Shown here piece after piece: positions 28,287 through 35,654 of a stretch of 42,609 nt of DNA. Position 1 is the stretch's first letter, and every line of letters begins with the position of its first letter. The stretch comes from Bacteroidota bacterium. GTDB taxonomy: Bacteria; Bacteroidota; Bacteroidia; AKYH767-A; OLB10. A program made the position numbers and the translations under genes. The stretch covers positions 1 to 42,609 of the forward strand of contig JANXSD010000072.1 of the NCBI GenBank assembly GCA_025352785.1. The letters are read 5' to 3'. The notes under the pieces are model-generated. The model saw nothing but the letters and a program-made list of their open reading frames with translations, did not search any database and was not told where the DNA came from.

Positions 28287-28316
28287 TTGTTTATTTGAAA
28301 AATATTTCGATCTTCG
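28287..28316 (+). promoter_or_regulatory. Putative promoter of an intergenic transcript
   Basis: TTG at 28287-28289 and GATCTTCG at 28309-28316 are 19 bases apart, the spacing of Bacteroidota promoters. The second box differs from TAnnTTTG at two positions. There is no plus-strand coding sequence downstream, so the site would drive a non-coding transcript. Confidence 0.35.
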
Positions 28317-28321
28317 TTAAA

Positions 28322-28447
28322 TATTGCGTTAAGAAACAAATGTATTTCAGTTCGCACTATTTAAAAAAGCGAAATACCTCGTATTAAAAATACCCATTAA
28401 CCATTACCCGAAAAATGCCTAGACAATCTGTTTGGGTATTTTTTTTT
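28322..28447 (+). ncRNA. Candidate structured small RNA (~125 nt)
   Basis: Between the promoter-like boxes and the terminator, about 125 bases can fold. GTATTTC (28342-28348) pairs with GAAATAC (28371-28377), with an alternative inner stem TTCGC/GCGAA (28351-28355/28369-28373). The 15-bp terminator hairpin closes the 3' end. The stretch could equally be the 3' untranslated end of the aldehyde dehydrogenase mRNA, whose stop is 115 bases upstream. I do not recognise a named RNA family. Confidence 0.3.
28411..28447 (+). terminator. Strong plus-strand intrinsic terminator
   Basis: AAAAATGCCTAGACA (28411-28425) pairs along its full length with TGTTTGGGTATTTTT (28429-28443) if three G-U pairs are allowed, with a 3-base loop and a run of further U. 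The G-U pairs exist only in the plus-strand RNA, so it is directional. It is about 200 bases beyond the aldehyde dehydrogenase stop. Confidence 0.7.
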
Positions 28448-28487
28448 GTATTCTCTTCAGGTGAATTATTGCTTCTATTAATTTAAA

Positions 28488-30953
28488 TTATTTCGAAATC
28501 AAATTTACAAATAACCGTATAGCTCCAGATACTCCCGCGGGAATCTCTCGGAAGAATGCCAATCCAGAGTAAATGTATCTTCCCTTTCCATAATTTGAAA
28601 TGATGATACTTCCATCTTGTGCTTTTTCACCAGTGTCATTCATAAGGAATAATTTTTTGTAAAGGGGATCAGCGTTCTCAACAAAATAAATTCCTCGCTC
28701 TTGTATCCATCCTTTAAAATCATCTTGTGTAATTTTATTGGGCTTGTTTAAGAGCGGATTTTGAGGATCTAAAAAGGTAACCAAGGCATCTTCTTCCGTT
28801 ACACGATTACGACCAACTTCAAATGGATAAGGTCCTAAATCATGAGGAAGTGTAGTGCTATTCACATTATATTGAACAAAATAAATGCCTCCATTTTTAA
28901 CATAATTCATCAATTTATCTTGTACAAATGGCATCCGTTCATCTGTATTATAAACACGAATTCCTGCAATTATCACATCAAAACTTGAAAGGTCACGAAG
29001 TGAAATTTCTTTCGATGAAAGTTCTTCTACCTCGTAACCCAATTGACGTAAAAATGCCGGTACCATATCGCTAGCACCTTTTAGATACCCTATTTTATGC
29101 GTATTCAACATCATTGGAATAGAACGCAATCCGATGTTTAAATCAGGATACCAATGGATAGGAGGAATGTGATCATAAAAAATGTCCTTCGTGCTTTTCA
29201 ACTTTTCTACACCATTGCGGTCTTTTGCAGTAAATGTTAAGGTATCAGGTATCGAATTTATTGCAGTTGGAGAAATCATAAAACTTATTTCTTTTTCTTC
29301 ACCCTTTTTGCTAAAGATGATCGTCGTATCGGATGGAAAACAGGTCCATGATTTATCATGAGAAAAAATTGCCGCGATTTTAAAAGTATCCACAACAATG
29401 CCCCAATAGTTGAGCCTTACGATAAGTTTTTTTGCATGATGATTAGCAAATAGTTGCACTTGCTCTGTGGTGTTTGCTGTAATCTTTGGACTAATAGTAA
29501 GTGGATCGTACAATTCCCCTTTCACAGGATCCGTGTGTTTATAGATCACAGGACGGCTCACTTCAAACATCTCACCGTTTACATTTACAGTGAAATTTAC
29601 AGTGAGAGATGGATCATTCCAAGGCTTACCAGTTTGGCTTAAATCGTTCAAAATATACATTCCGCGGCTATGCTGATTTTCGAGCCAATAGGGCTGTGAA
29701 ATATTTTTTGGTCCAGCAACTTTTATAATGAAAGTTTTTAAAATACTTTTCGATAAAATACCCACCGATAGGGAATCTTTATTTACATCACCAAAGGGAA
29801 ATACACTAATAGATAAATTAGAACGATTCATCAGTTGCACTTTTACTTCAATGCTATCACCAAGTGCAAATCGAGCCGAATTGGAAGTGCATTCGATCCA
29901 AAAACCACTGCAATCAACGATTAATTTATTGATTTCGTTCAACTTTAAAGTGCGATTAAAACTCGCTGGCATTTTATTTATTTGAGTTCTGATAGTTATC
30001 AAATCTCCAAAGGAAGTGGAAGGATTATTCCAATTAAATTTTAAAAGAGCACTATCAATATACATACTTATAATTGTTGCATCTTTCACATCCGACCAAC
30101 TTTTTTTCACGCCTTCCATCAAATCATTTTTAGCTGAATCTCCAGCTAATGTGATAAAGTATTCTATCTCTTTTCCTCTCGTATGCGGAACGCCAAAACC
30201 TTGACTTTTATGCTGTGAACGACTATCAGCAGAGATCTCACCATAACTCTTCCCTAAAATAGGATTATAAATGCCTACATCGAAATTTAATTGATCGTCA
30301 GATGTTGAATTTACATTGCCAAAATTTGCAGTATTCAATAGGATTCGCTTCGCCTTCCATGTTCCCAATAACGCCACTTGTTTAGGATATTTTGTTGGGT
30401 CAGCTGCCGCGTCATAGGCTTCTCTTGCTATCATCGCACTTGCAATGTGATGACCATGTCCGGCACGACTATCAGCAGGAAAACGACAAATAATTACATC
30501 TGGCTTGAATTTTCTAATCACATAAACTGCATCTTCTAACACTTGATCCTTATTCCAAATTCTAAATGTTTCATCAGCAGTTTTCGAAAATCCAAAATCA
30601 TAAGCACGTGTAAAAAACTGTTCACCACCATCAATTGCTCTTGCCGCCAGTAATTCTCTCGTGCGAATTAATCCTAAATCTACGCCTTGTTCTGAACCAA
30701 TTAAATTTTGACCTCCATCACCACGAGTAAGTGCTAAATAACCAGTTCTATATTGCTTTTCTAAGGATAAATAACTAATTAATGTAGTGTTTTCATCATC
30801 TGGATGAGCAGCGAAATAAAGCACAGAACCTAAAATATCCAACTTTTTAATGCGCTGATAAATCTCTGAAGAGGACTGCCCATTTGATGTTGTGAGCACT
30901 GCAAAAAAGCCAATTATTAACAAAAATTTAATTCGTAAGTAGGATGGTTTCAT
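28488..30953 (-). CDS. Large secreted PIG-L/LmbE-family deacetylase
   Basis: This is an 821-residue exported protein. The signal peptide is at 1-25. The N-terminal ~40-260 is a PIG-L (LmbE) domain with metal site AHPDDE (49-54) and a histidine cluster GHGHH (165-169); this fold removes acetyl groups from N-acetylated sugars with zinc. Residues ~350-610 look like two or more beta-sandwich modules (VNFTVNVNGEMFEVSRPVIYK, FTAKDRNG). Residues ~620-821 resemble a Rossmann/glutamine-amidotransferase-like domain (IGYLKGASDMVPAFLRQLGYEVEEL, FDVIIAGIRVYNTD, YVKNGGIYFVQYN). Single-domain PIG-L enzymes have ~230 residues, so this is a multi-domain form found in Bacteroidota. The substrate, probably a polysaccharide or glycoconjugate, is unknown. 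It is a single-gene unit. Confidence 0.85.
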   Translation of the reverse strand: MKPSYLRIKFLLIIGFFAVLTTSNGQSSSEIYQRIKKLDILGSVLYFAAHPDDENTTLISYLSLEKQYRTGYLALTRGDGGQNLIGSEQGVDLGLIRTRELLAARAIDGGEQFFTRAYDFGFSKTADETFRIWNKDQVLEDAVYVIRKFKPDVIICRFPADSRAGHGHHIASAMIAREAYDAAADPTKYPKQVALLGTWKAKRILLNTANFGNVNSTSDDQLNFDVGIYNPILGKSYGEISADSRSQHKSQGFGVPHTRGKEIEYFITLAGDSAKNDLMEGVKKSWSDVKDATIISMYIDSALLKFNWNNPSTSFGDLITIRTQINKMPASFNRTLKLNEINKLIVDCSGFWIECTSNSARFALGDSIEVKVQLMNRSNLSISVFPFGDVNKDSLSVGILSKSILKTFIIKVAGPKNISQPYWLENQHSRGMYILNDLSQTGKPWNDPSLTVNFTVNVNGEMFEVSRPVIYKHTDPVKGELYDPLTISPKITANTTEQVQLFANHHAKKLIVRLNYWGIVVDTFKIAAIFSHDKSWTCFPSDTTIIFSKKGEEKEISFMISPTAINSIPDTLTFTAKDRNGVEKLKSTKDIFYDHIPPIHWYPDLNIGLRSIPMMLNTHKIGYLKGASDMVPAFLRQLGYEVEELSSKEISLRDLSSFDVIIAGIRVYNTDERMPFVQDKLMNYVKNGGIYFVQYNVNSTTLPHDLGPYPFEVGRNRVTEEDALVTFLDPQNPLLNKPNKITQDDFKGWIQERGIYFVENADPLYKKLFLMNDTGEKAQDGSIIISNYGKGRYIYSGLAFFREIPAGVSGAIRLFVNLISK

Positions 30954-30980
30954 AAATAATTTAAGTGCGAATAATTACAA

Positions 30981-31008
30981 CGAAGATAGGTATTAATGAT
31001 TTTTGCAA
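30981..31008 (-). promoter_or_regulatory. Putative promoter of the PIG-L gene
   Basis: On the minus strand TTG (31006-31008) is followed after 17 bases by TATCTTCG (30981-30988), one mismatch from TAnnTTTG, 27 bases before the start codon at 30953. The spacing is slightly short. Confidence 0.35.
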
Positions 31009-31139
31009 TCTTGATAATAACTGAAGAAGGGTTAAATCTTATTATTCATAAATTTTCCAGATTTGATAGGTGGATAACTATAACTTTTTAATCATTTCTC
31101 AGTATAAAGGAATGTTATATTTATCAAATTCAAATCTCC

Positions 31140-31550
31140 ATGAAATATTCACTAGTTTTTGTATTAATAATTGCAAGCGTATTCTCTGCTTGTTCACCAG
31201 AAAACACTACAAAAAATGATAGTGCTCTAGCTGTGAATGCAACGCCTGTTCCTGCTGTCGATTCATCAAATGTTCCTAATGTTACGGATGAACCACTTGC
31301 GGAAGGTGCGAAATTGATGAAAAGTACTGACTGTTATTCTTGCCATAATGCAGATGACAATTTGGTTGGTCCTTCTTTCAAAAATATCGCTGAGAAATAT
31401 TCCGATACAAAGAAAAATCATATTTTGTTAATCGAAAAAGTAATTCAAGGCGGACAAGGTGTTTGGGGACAAGTGCCCATGCAAGCGCATCCAACGTTGG
31501 CTAAAGATGACGCGGCCAAAATGGTAACCTATATTTTATCGTTAAAATAA
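31140..31550 (+). CDS. Lipoprotein c-type cytochrome
   Basis: This is a 136-residue periplasmic-facing lipoprotein. The signal ends in a lipobox FSAC (cysteine 18). A flexible Asn/Pro/Val-rich linker (~20-50) leads to a single class I cytochrome c domain: heme motif CYSCH (65-69), GPSFKNIAEKY, and the axial methionine in VPMQAHP (about 116), with a closing helix AAKMVTYILSLK. It ends 6 bases before a gluconate-dehydrogenase subunit 3 gene and a GMC flavoprotein. It is therefore the likely electron acceptor of that dehydrogenase, passing electrons to the respiratory chain. Confidence 0.92.
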   Translation: MKYSLVFVLIIASVFSACSPENTTKNDSALAVNATPVPAVDSSNVPNVTDEPLAEGAKLMKSTDCYSCHNADDNLVGPSFKNIAEKYSDTKKNHILLIEKVIQGGQGVWGQVPMQAHPTLAKDDAAKMVTYILSLK

Positions 31551-31556
31551 AAGTAT

Positions 31557-32123
31557 ATGAATCGCCGAAAAGCGCTTGCTGGAATAGTAGCCATTGTAGG
31601 TGGATCCGTTGCCGTAAATTATGTTTATCGTAACAGTAAAAATGAACGAATAAATAGTCTTCATGATGAAAAATTATTAATAGGCGAGTTGGCGGAAACA
31701 ATTATTCCACGTACAGATACTCCTGGTGCTAAAGATGTGAATGCAGCAGACACCATTATTTTGCTTTTGGAAGATTGCGCTGATCGTAAAACTCAGAATA
31801 ATTTTATTCGTGGATTAGAAAAGGTAAAGTCATGCAGCAAATCGTTGTATAACAAAAGTTTTTTTAATTGTTCTCAAAAAGAAAGAGAATTACTTTTAGT
31901 AATGATTGAAAGTGAAGAAAAACCTCTTAACGGCTTCATGGGTAAAATAAAAAATAAATTTTTTGGAGAAAGTTTCATCACCACGCTGAAGGAATATTCT
32001 GCAAATGCATATTGTACATCTATGAAAGGTGCATCAGAAGGATTGCAATATATTATGATTCCAGGAAAACGAATTGCCTGTATCACTAGGGAGAAAAATG
32101 GAAAATCCTGGGCAACTCAATAA
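31557..32123 (+). CDS. Gluconate 2-dehydrogenase subunit 3-like, Tat-exported small subunit
   Basis: This 188-residue protein opens with a twin-arginine signal (MNRRKALAGIVAIVGGSVAV). The mature part has the family pattern 'LIGELAETIIPRTDTPGAKDVNAADTIILLLEDC', then 'FIRGLEKVKSCSKSLYNKSF' and a C-terminal aromatic/basic helix. In FAD-dependent glucose and gluconate dehydrogenases the homologous gamma subunit carries the Tat signal and takes the signal-less flavoprotein across the membrane with it. The same arrangement holds here: the GMC partner downstream has no signal. The gene lies between the cytochrome (6 bases) and the GMC gene (31 bases). Confidence 0.88.
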   Translation: MNRRKALAGIVAIVGGSVAVNYVYRNSKNERINSLHDEKLLIGELAETIIPRTDTPGAKDVNAADTIILLLEDCADRKTQNNFIRGLEKVKSCSKSLYNKSFFNCSQKERELLLVMIESEEKPLNGFMGKIKNKFFGESFITTLKEYSANAYCTSMKGASEGLQYIMIPGKRIACITREKNGKSWATQ

Positions 32124-32154
32124 TAATTAAAAAACAGAAACCTCGAATCTAAAT

Positions 32155-33843
32155 ATGCAAGCTCCTAAAACAAATACATTTGATGCAATTGTTGTTGGCT
32201 CAGGAATTTCTGGTGGCTGGGCTGCAAAAGAATTATGTGAGAATGGCTTAAAAACTTTAGTTCTTGAGCGAGGGCGAAATGTCGAACACGTAAAGGATTA
32301 TCATACTGCTTTCAAAAACCCTTGGGACTTTACACATCGCCTCAATAACACTCAAAAGGATCGTGAAGATTGTCCAGTACAAAGTCAAGTTTTTGATGAA
32401 GGTAACAAGCATTTTTTTGTGAACGATAAAGAGCATCCCTATATCCAGGAAAATCCTTTTAACTGGATTCGTGGTTATCAAGTGGGAGGTCGTTCTTTAA
32501 CTTGGGGCCGGCAATGTTATCGTTTAAGTGATCTCGATTTTGAAGCAAATTTAAAAGATGGAATAGCGGTAGATTGGCCAATCCGATACAACGATATCGC
32601 ACCATGGTATTCGTATGTTGAAAAATATGTAGGTATTAGTGGTCGTAACGAAGGACTTTCTCAATTGCCGGATGGTGAATTTTTACCGCACATCGAATTT
32701 AATTGTATTGAAGATTTTTTTGCAGAGAACATTAAAAAAAGTTATCAGGATCGATTAGTAACACCTAGCCGTATGGCAAATCTTACCGAAGCTAAGGATG
32801 GTCGTGGACCTTGTCAATATAGAAATTTATGCTCAAGAGGTTGCCCATTTTCTGCGTATTTCAGTAGCAACGGTGTTACACTTCCAGCAGCAATGAACAC
32901 CGGGAATTTAACACTTGTTCCTAATGCAATTGTTGTGGAAGTGATGTATGATAAAGAGAAAAAAAGAGCTACAGGTGTGCGTGTGATGGATGCTATCACA
33001 AAAGAAGTTACAGTGTATTATAGTAAAATTATTTTCTTGAATGCTTCTACCATTGCAACTGCTTCTATTTTATTAAATTCAATTAGTGAAGCTTTTCCAA
33101 ATGGATTAGGGAATTCTAGTGGACAAATTGGTCATAATTTGATGGATCATAATACGGGTGCTGGTGCATCAGGAACGTATGAAGGTTTTGATGATAAATA
33201 TTATTTTGGAAGATCACCGGGTTCGATTCATATTCCTCGGTTTAGAAATGTGAATGTGAAAACACAACAGAAAGATTTTATTCGTGGTTATGGTGTTCAA
33301 GGAAAAGGAGAACGATTAAGTTGGAACGATATGTATGCTCGAACCGATGGCGTTGGAAGTAACTTTAAAGATAAGCTTACGCAACCTGGTCCTTGGGAAA
33401 TTTGGTTAGGAGGTTGGGGCGAAACATTGCCGTATTTCGAAAATAAAATTGTACTCGATAAAACTAAAAAAGATCAATGGGGATTGCCATTGGTGAGTAT
33501 ATCTTTCGAATATCAAGACAATGAAAAAGCAATGCGAAAAGATATCACCGCAAGTTGTAAAGAAATGTTAGAAAAATCAGGATTCACCAATATAAAACCA
33601 TTTGATTATCCCAAACCTGCTGGTTCTGCTGTACATGAAATGGGAACAGCTCGAATGGGTCGGGATGCAAAAACTTCGGTTCTTAATGGTAATAATCAAA
33701 TGCATGATGTGCCAAATGTTTTTATTACCGATGGAAGCTGCATGACCTCATCTGCTACGCAAAATCCTTCACTTACGTACATGGCATTAACAGCTCGCGC
33801 TTGTGCATTCGCTGTAGATGCCTTGACGAAAGGGGATGTTTGA
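32155..33843 (+). CDS. GMC-family FAD oxidoreductase (sugar/alcohol dehydrogenase large subunit)
   Basis: This is a 562-residue flavoprotein without a signal peptide. The FAD-binding start is AIVVGSGISGGWAAKEL (11-27), and a second FAD contact is GGRSLTWGRQCYR (111-123). A cysteine cluster CQYRNLCSRGC (220-230; spacing C-x5-C-x3-C) resembles the region that holds an iron-sulfur cluster in FAD-glucose dehydrogenase large subunits; that it binds a cluster here is inference. The catalytic end has HEMGTARMG and a final NPSLTYMALTARACAFAVD, the GMC_oxred_C pattern with its histidine and asparagine. It would oxidise a sugar, sugar acid or alcohol and pass electrons to the adjacent cytochrome. The substrate is unknown. 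Confidence 0.92.
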   Translation: MQAPKTNTFDAIVVGSGISGGWAAKELCENGLKTLVLERGRNVEHVKDYHTAFKNPWDFTHRLNNTQKDREDCPVQSQVFDEGNKHFFVNDKEHPYIQENPFNWIRGYQVGGRSLTWGRQCYRLSDLDFEANLKDGIAVDWPIRYNDIAPWYSYVEKYVGISGRNEGLSQLPDGEFLPHIEFNCIEDFFAENIKKSYQDRLVTPSRMANLTEAKDGRGPCQYRNLCSRGCPFSAYFSSNGVTLPAAMNTGNLTLVPNAIVVEVMYDKEKKRATGVRVMDAITKEVTVYYSKIIFLNASTIATASILLNSISEAFPNGLGNSSGQIGHNLMDHNTGAGASGTYEGFDDKYYFGRSPGSIHIPRFRNVNVKTQQKDFIRGYGVQGKGERLSWNDMYARTDGVGSNFKDKLTQPGPWEIWLGGWGETLPYFENKIVLDKTKKDQWGLPLVSISFEYQDNEKAMRKDITASCKEMLEKSGFTNIKPFDYPKPAGSAVHEMGTARMGRDAKTSVLNGNNQMHDVPNVFITDGSCMTSSATQNPSLTYMALTARACAFAVDALTKGDV

Positions 33844-33851
33844 AAAAAAAT

Positions 33852-33888
33852 AATTTAAAATTACGTTTCGATAGCTATCGAGACGTAA
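33852..33888 (+). repeat. REP-like palindromic element after the GMC gene
   Basis: Positions 33861-33888 are a 28-base palindrome centred on AGCT (TTACGT...ACGTAA arms, one G-T position). It has the same CGATAGCTATCG core as the copies at 34193 and 34313. AATTTAAAATTACG (33852-33865) links it to the GMC stop codon 8 bases away. It can also act as a hairpin at the 3' end of the cytochrome-GMC transcript. Confidence 0.7.
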
Positions 33889-33965
33889 TATCATTTTTAT
33901 ATTACCGAATTTCAATTAGCTCATTGGCATACTGGCAAATTAGAACATTAATTTTTCACATAGCT

Positions 33966-33988
33966 GTCTTTAGATTGCAACTAAAGAC
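33966..33988 (+). repeat. Stem-loop upstream of the transposase relic
   Basis: GTCTTTAG (33966-33973) and CTAAAGAC (33981-33988) pair perfectly around ATTGCAA. It lies 20 bases before the relic's ATG. RAYT genes are usually flanked by such hairpins, which their enzyme recognises. Its sequence differs from the CCGATAGCTATCGG family. Confidence 0.5.
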
Positions 33989-34003
33989 GTTCCTATAACT
34001 TTG
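33975..34003 (+). promoter_or_regulatory. Consensus promoter before the transposase relic
   Basis: TTG (33975-33977) and TAACTTTG (33996-34003), an exact TAnnTTTG, are 18 bases apart. The relic's ATG follows at 34008. The TTG lies within the loop of the stem-loop 33966-33988. Confidence 0.4.
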
Positions 34004-34007
34004 TAGG

Positions 34008-34105
34008 ATGAATAATGGAGACGGCAAAATCAGAAATAAAGAAGGAGCACACTTCATCAGGTTTGACTATTAAGATGTGTAGATGTGTTTTCGAGGAAAG
34101 AATAT
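34008..34105 (+). pseudogene. 5' remnant of a REP-associated tyrosine transposase (RAYT, IS200-like)
   Basis: From ATG 34008 the frame reads MNNGDGKIRNKEGAHFIRFDY, then stops at 34071. In another frame, 34076-34105 reads CVDVFSRKEY. Joined by one missing base, these give 'KIRNKEGAHFI-F...(W/C)VDVFSRKEY', the characteristic N-terminus of Bacteroidota RAYTs (HFITFxxxxWVDVFxRxxY, the strand pair before the HUH motif). One tryptophan codon has become TGT. The HUH and tyrosine parts are absent: after KEY the frame no longer resembles the family. The piece is too short for a functional protein. Recognition rests on remembered family patterns, not on a search. Confidence 0.6.
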
Positions 34106-34190
34106 TGTCCTGAGTTGCAAACGCAGGACAGCAGAGCCAATGCCCCCCAATGGAAAAGTTACGAATTACGTTTTTCTTTTTCGTAATTTT

Positions 34191-34230
34191 TATTCCGATA
34201 GCTATCGGAACGTAATTCTTAATTTATTTT
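34191..34230 (+). repeat. REP-like palindromic element, copy 3
   Basis: TTCCGATAGCTATCGGAA (34193-34210) is a perfect 18-base palindrome followed by CGTAATTCTTAATTTATT. It is nearly identical to 34313-34330 and lies 85 bases after the transposase relic. Confidence 0.75.
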
Positions 34231-34303
34231 AAATACCTTCCTAACCCCTCCCAAGGAAGTTTGATTTAAGCGGAAAAATATTTTCAGATATATATTTATT
34301 TTT

Positions 34304-34353
34304 CAATTCGTATTCCGATAGCTATCGGAACGTAATTTTTAATTTTTAATTTA
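34304..34353 (-). repeat. REP-like palindromic element, copy 4, at the preA 3' end
   Basis: This element contains CAATTCGTA, the palindrome TTCCGATAGCTATCGGAA (34313-34330), then CGTAATTTTTAATTTTTAAT. It ends 6 bases before the preA stop codon (34360-34362) and matches 54-110 in layout. Confidence 0.75.
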
Positions 34354-34359
34354 TTTAAG

Positions 34360-35628
34360 TCAATGGTCATTCAATGGTAATCCTCTCTTTTGAAATTCTT
34401 TCCAATTTAAATATTCATCGCCTTTTCGGTGTTCTTCCATCGTAATACAATCACTCACCGGACATACAATTTTGCAGAGGTTACATCCTACACATTCCTC
34501 TTCTTTGATGGTGTATTTATTGTAAGGATTTCCCTTTTCAATATTGATAGATTGATGCGATGTATCTTCACAAGCGATATAACATAGTCCGCAATGAATA
34601 CATTTATCTTGATCAATATTTGCAATGATATGATAATTAATATCCAGTTCTTCCCACTTAATCATTTTAGGAACTGAAAGGCCAACAAAGTCTTCGATAT
34701 TTTTATAACCTTTTTCGTCCATCCAGTTATTCATACCATCACATAAATCACGAATGATTCTGAATCCATAACGCATGGCAGCAGTACAAACCTGAACATT
34801 GCTCGCACCAAGCAACATGAATTCAACAGCATCTTTCCATGACGTGATGCCACCGATGCCTGAGATAGGAACTTTATTTGTTAACTCATCTTGTGACAAC
34901 GTAGTAAGAAATTTTAATGCGATCGGCTTAACCGCTGGTCCGCAATAACCACCAAAAACAGAGTGCCCTGCAACATTTGGATTCGGTACTAATGTATCCA
35001 AATCAATTCCTGTTACTGATTGGATTGTATTAATTAATGATAAACCATTTGATCCTGCTTTTAATACAGAACGTGCAGCAGGAACAACAGAATGAACATT
35101 CGGAGTAAGCTTAGTAATGACAGGAATTTGTGCAACTTCCATCACCCATTCCACAACCATCTTCGCAATCTCAGGATCTTGACCTACCGAAGCACCCATG
35201 CCACGTTCCACCATCCCATGTGGACAACCAAAATTTAATTCTAAACCATGCGCTCCTGTATCTTGCACTTTTTTTACTAGTTCATGCCAACTGTTGCGAT
35301 CGTTATCGGCCATCAATGATACTACCATTGCACGATCAGGAAATTCTTTTAATACTTCCTTTATCTCTATCAAATTAATATCCAATGGACGATCCGAAAT
35401 CAATTCGATATTGTTGAATCCCATCACACGCTGACCATTGTATTCAACAGCAGAATAACGAGAAGAAACATTTTTCACTTGTGTGCCTAATGTCTTCCAC
35501 ACAACACCACCCCATCCAGCTTCGAAGGCACGTAAGACATTTATTTTTTTATCGGTAGGAGGAGCAGAGGCAAGCCAAAAAGGATTGGGAGATTTTATGC
35601 CAAGAAAATTTGATTGTAGATTCGCCAT
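34360..35628 (-). CDS. preA: NAD-dependent dihydropyrimidine dehydrogenase, catalytic subunit PreA
   Basis: This is a 422-residue FMN and iron-sulfur protein that reduces uracil and thymine to their dihydro forms. The N-terminal ~310 residues are a dihydroorotate-dehydrogenase-like barrel. The flexible loop 'NFGCPHGMVERGMGASVGQDPE' carries the cysteine that acts as proton donor in dihydropyrimidine dehydrogenases. 'KLTPNV', 'ISGIGGI' and 'LLGASNVQVCTAAM' bind FMN and phosphate. The C-terminal ferredoxin domain has two [4Fe-4S] motifs, CIHCGLCYIAC and CVGCNLCKIVCPVSDC. The gene is 26 bases downstream of preT, its electron-input partner, and is last in the pyrimidine operon. A palindromic element follows its stop codon. 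Confidence 0.95.
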   Translation of the reverse strand: MANLQSNFLGIKSPNPFWLASAPPTDKKINVLRAFEAGWGGVVWKTLGTQVKNVSSRYSAVEYNGQRVMGFNNIELISDRPLDINLIEIKEVLKEFPDRAMVVSLMADNDRNSWHELVKKVQDTGAHGLELNFGCPHGMVERGMGASVGQDPEIAKMVVEWVMEVAQIPVITKLTPNVHSVVPAARSVLKAGSNGLSLINTIQSVTGIDLDTLVPNPNVAGHSVFGGYCGPAVKPIALKFLTTLSQDELTNKVPISGIGGITSWKDAVEFMLLGASNVQVCTAAMRYGFRIIRDLCDGMNNWMDEKGYKNIEDFVGLSVPKMIKWEELDINYHIIANIDQDKCIHCGLCYIACEDTSHQSINIEKGNPYNKYTIKEEECVGCNLCKIVCPVSDCITMEEHRKGDEYLNWKEFQKRGLPLNDH

Positions 35629-35654
35629 AATAATTGTTTTACTTTTTTAAATAA

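Larger units (their letters stand above)
28207..28487. other. Intergenic region with candidate small RNA and terminator
   Basis: These 281 bases lie between the converging aldehyde dehydrogenase and PIG-L genes. I see no ORF. A promoter-like pair (28287-28316), a stem-loop (28342-28377) and a strong terminator hairpin (28411-28447) follow one another on the plus strand. Confidence 0.5.
33844..34359. other. 516-bp non-coding stretch: palindromes and a transposase relic
   Basis: No functional gene is present between the GMC and preA stops. The region holds three palindromic elements (33861, 34193, 34313), an 8-bp stem-loop (33966-33988), a promoter-like pair, and the 5' remnant of a RAYT transposase (34008-34105). 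A further short hairpin, TGTCCTG/CAGGACA (34106-34130), follows directly. All are listed separately. Confidence 0.8.

Noticed and set aside
34106-34130. TGTCCTG/CAGGACA stem as a terminator or small RNA
   Set aside because: There is no U-tract and no gene ending just upstream; it follows the relic and may be leftover element sequence.
34093-34140. GAGGAAAG near 34095 resembling the conserved part of RNase P RNA
   Set aside because: The following bases do not fit, no partner motif or overall length is present, and the stretch is better read as codons FSRKEY of the transposase relic.
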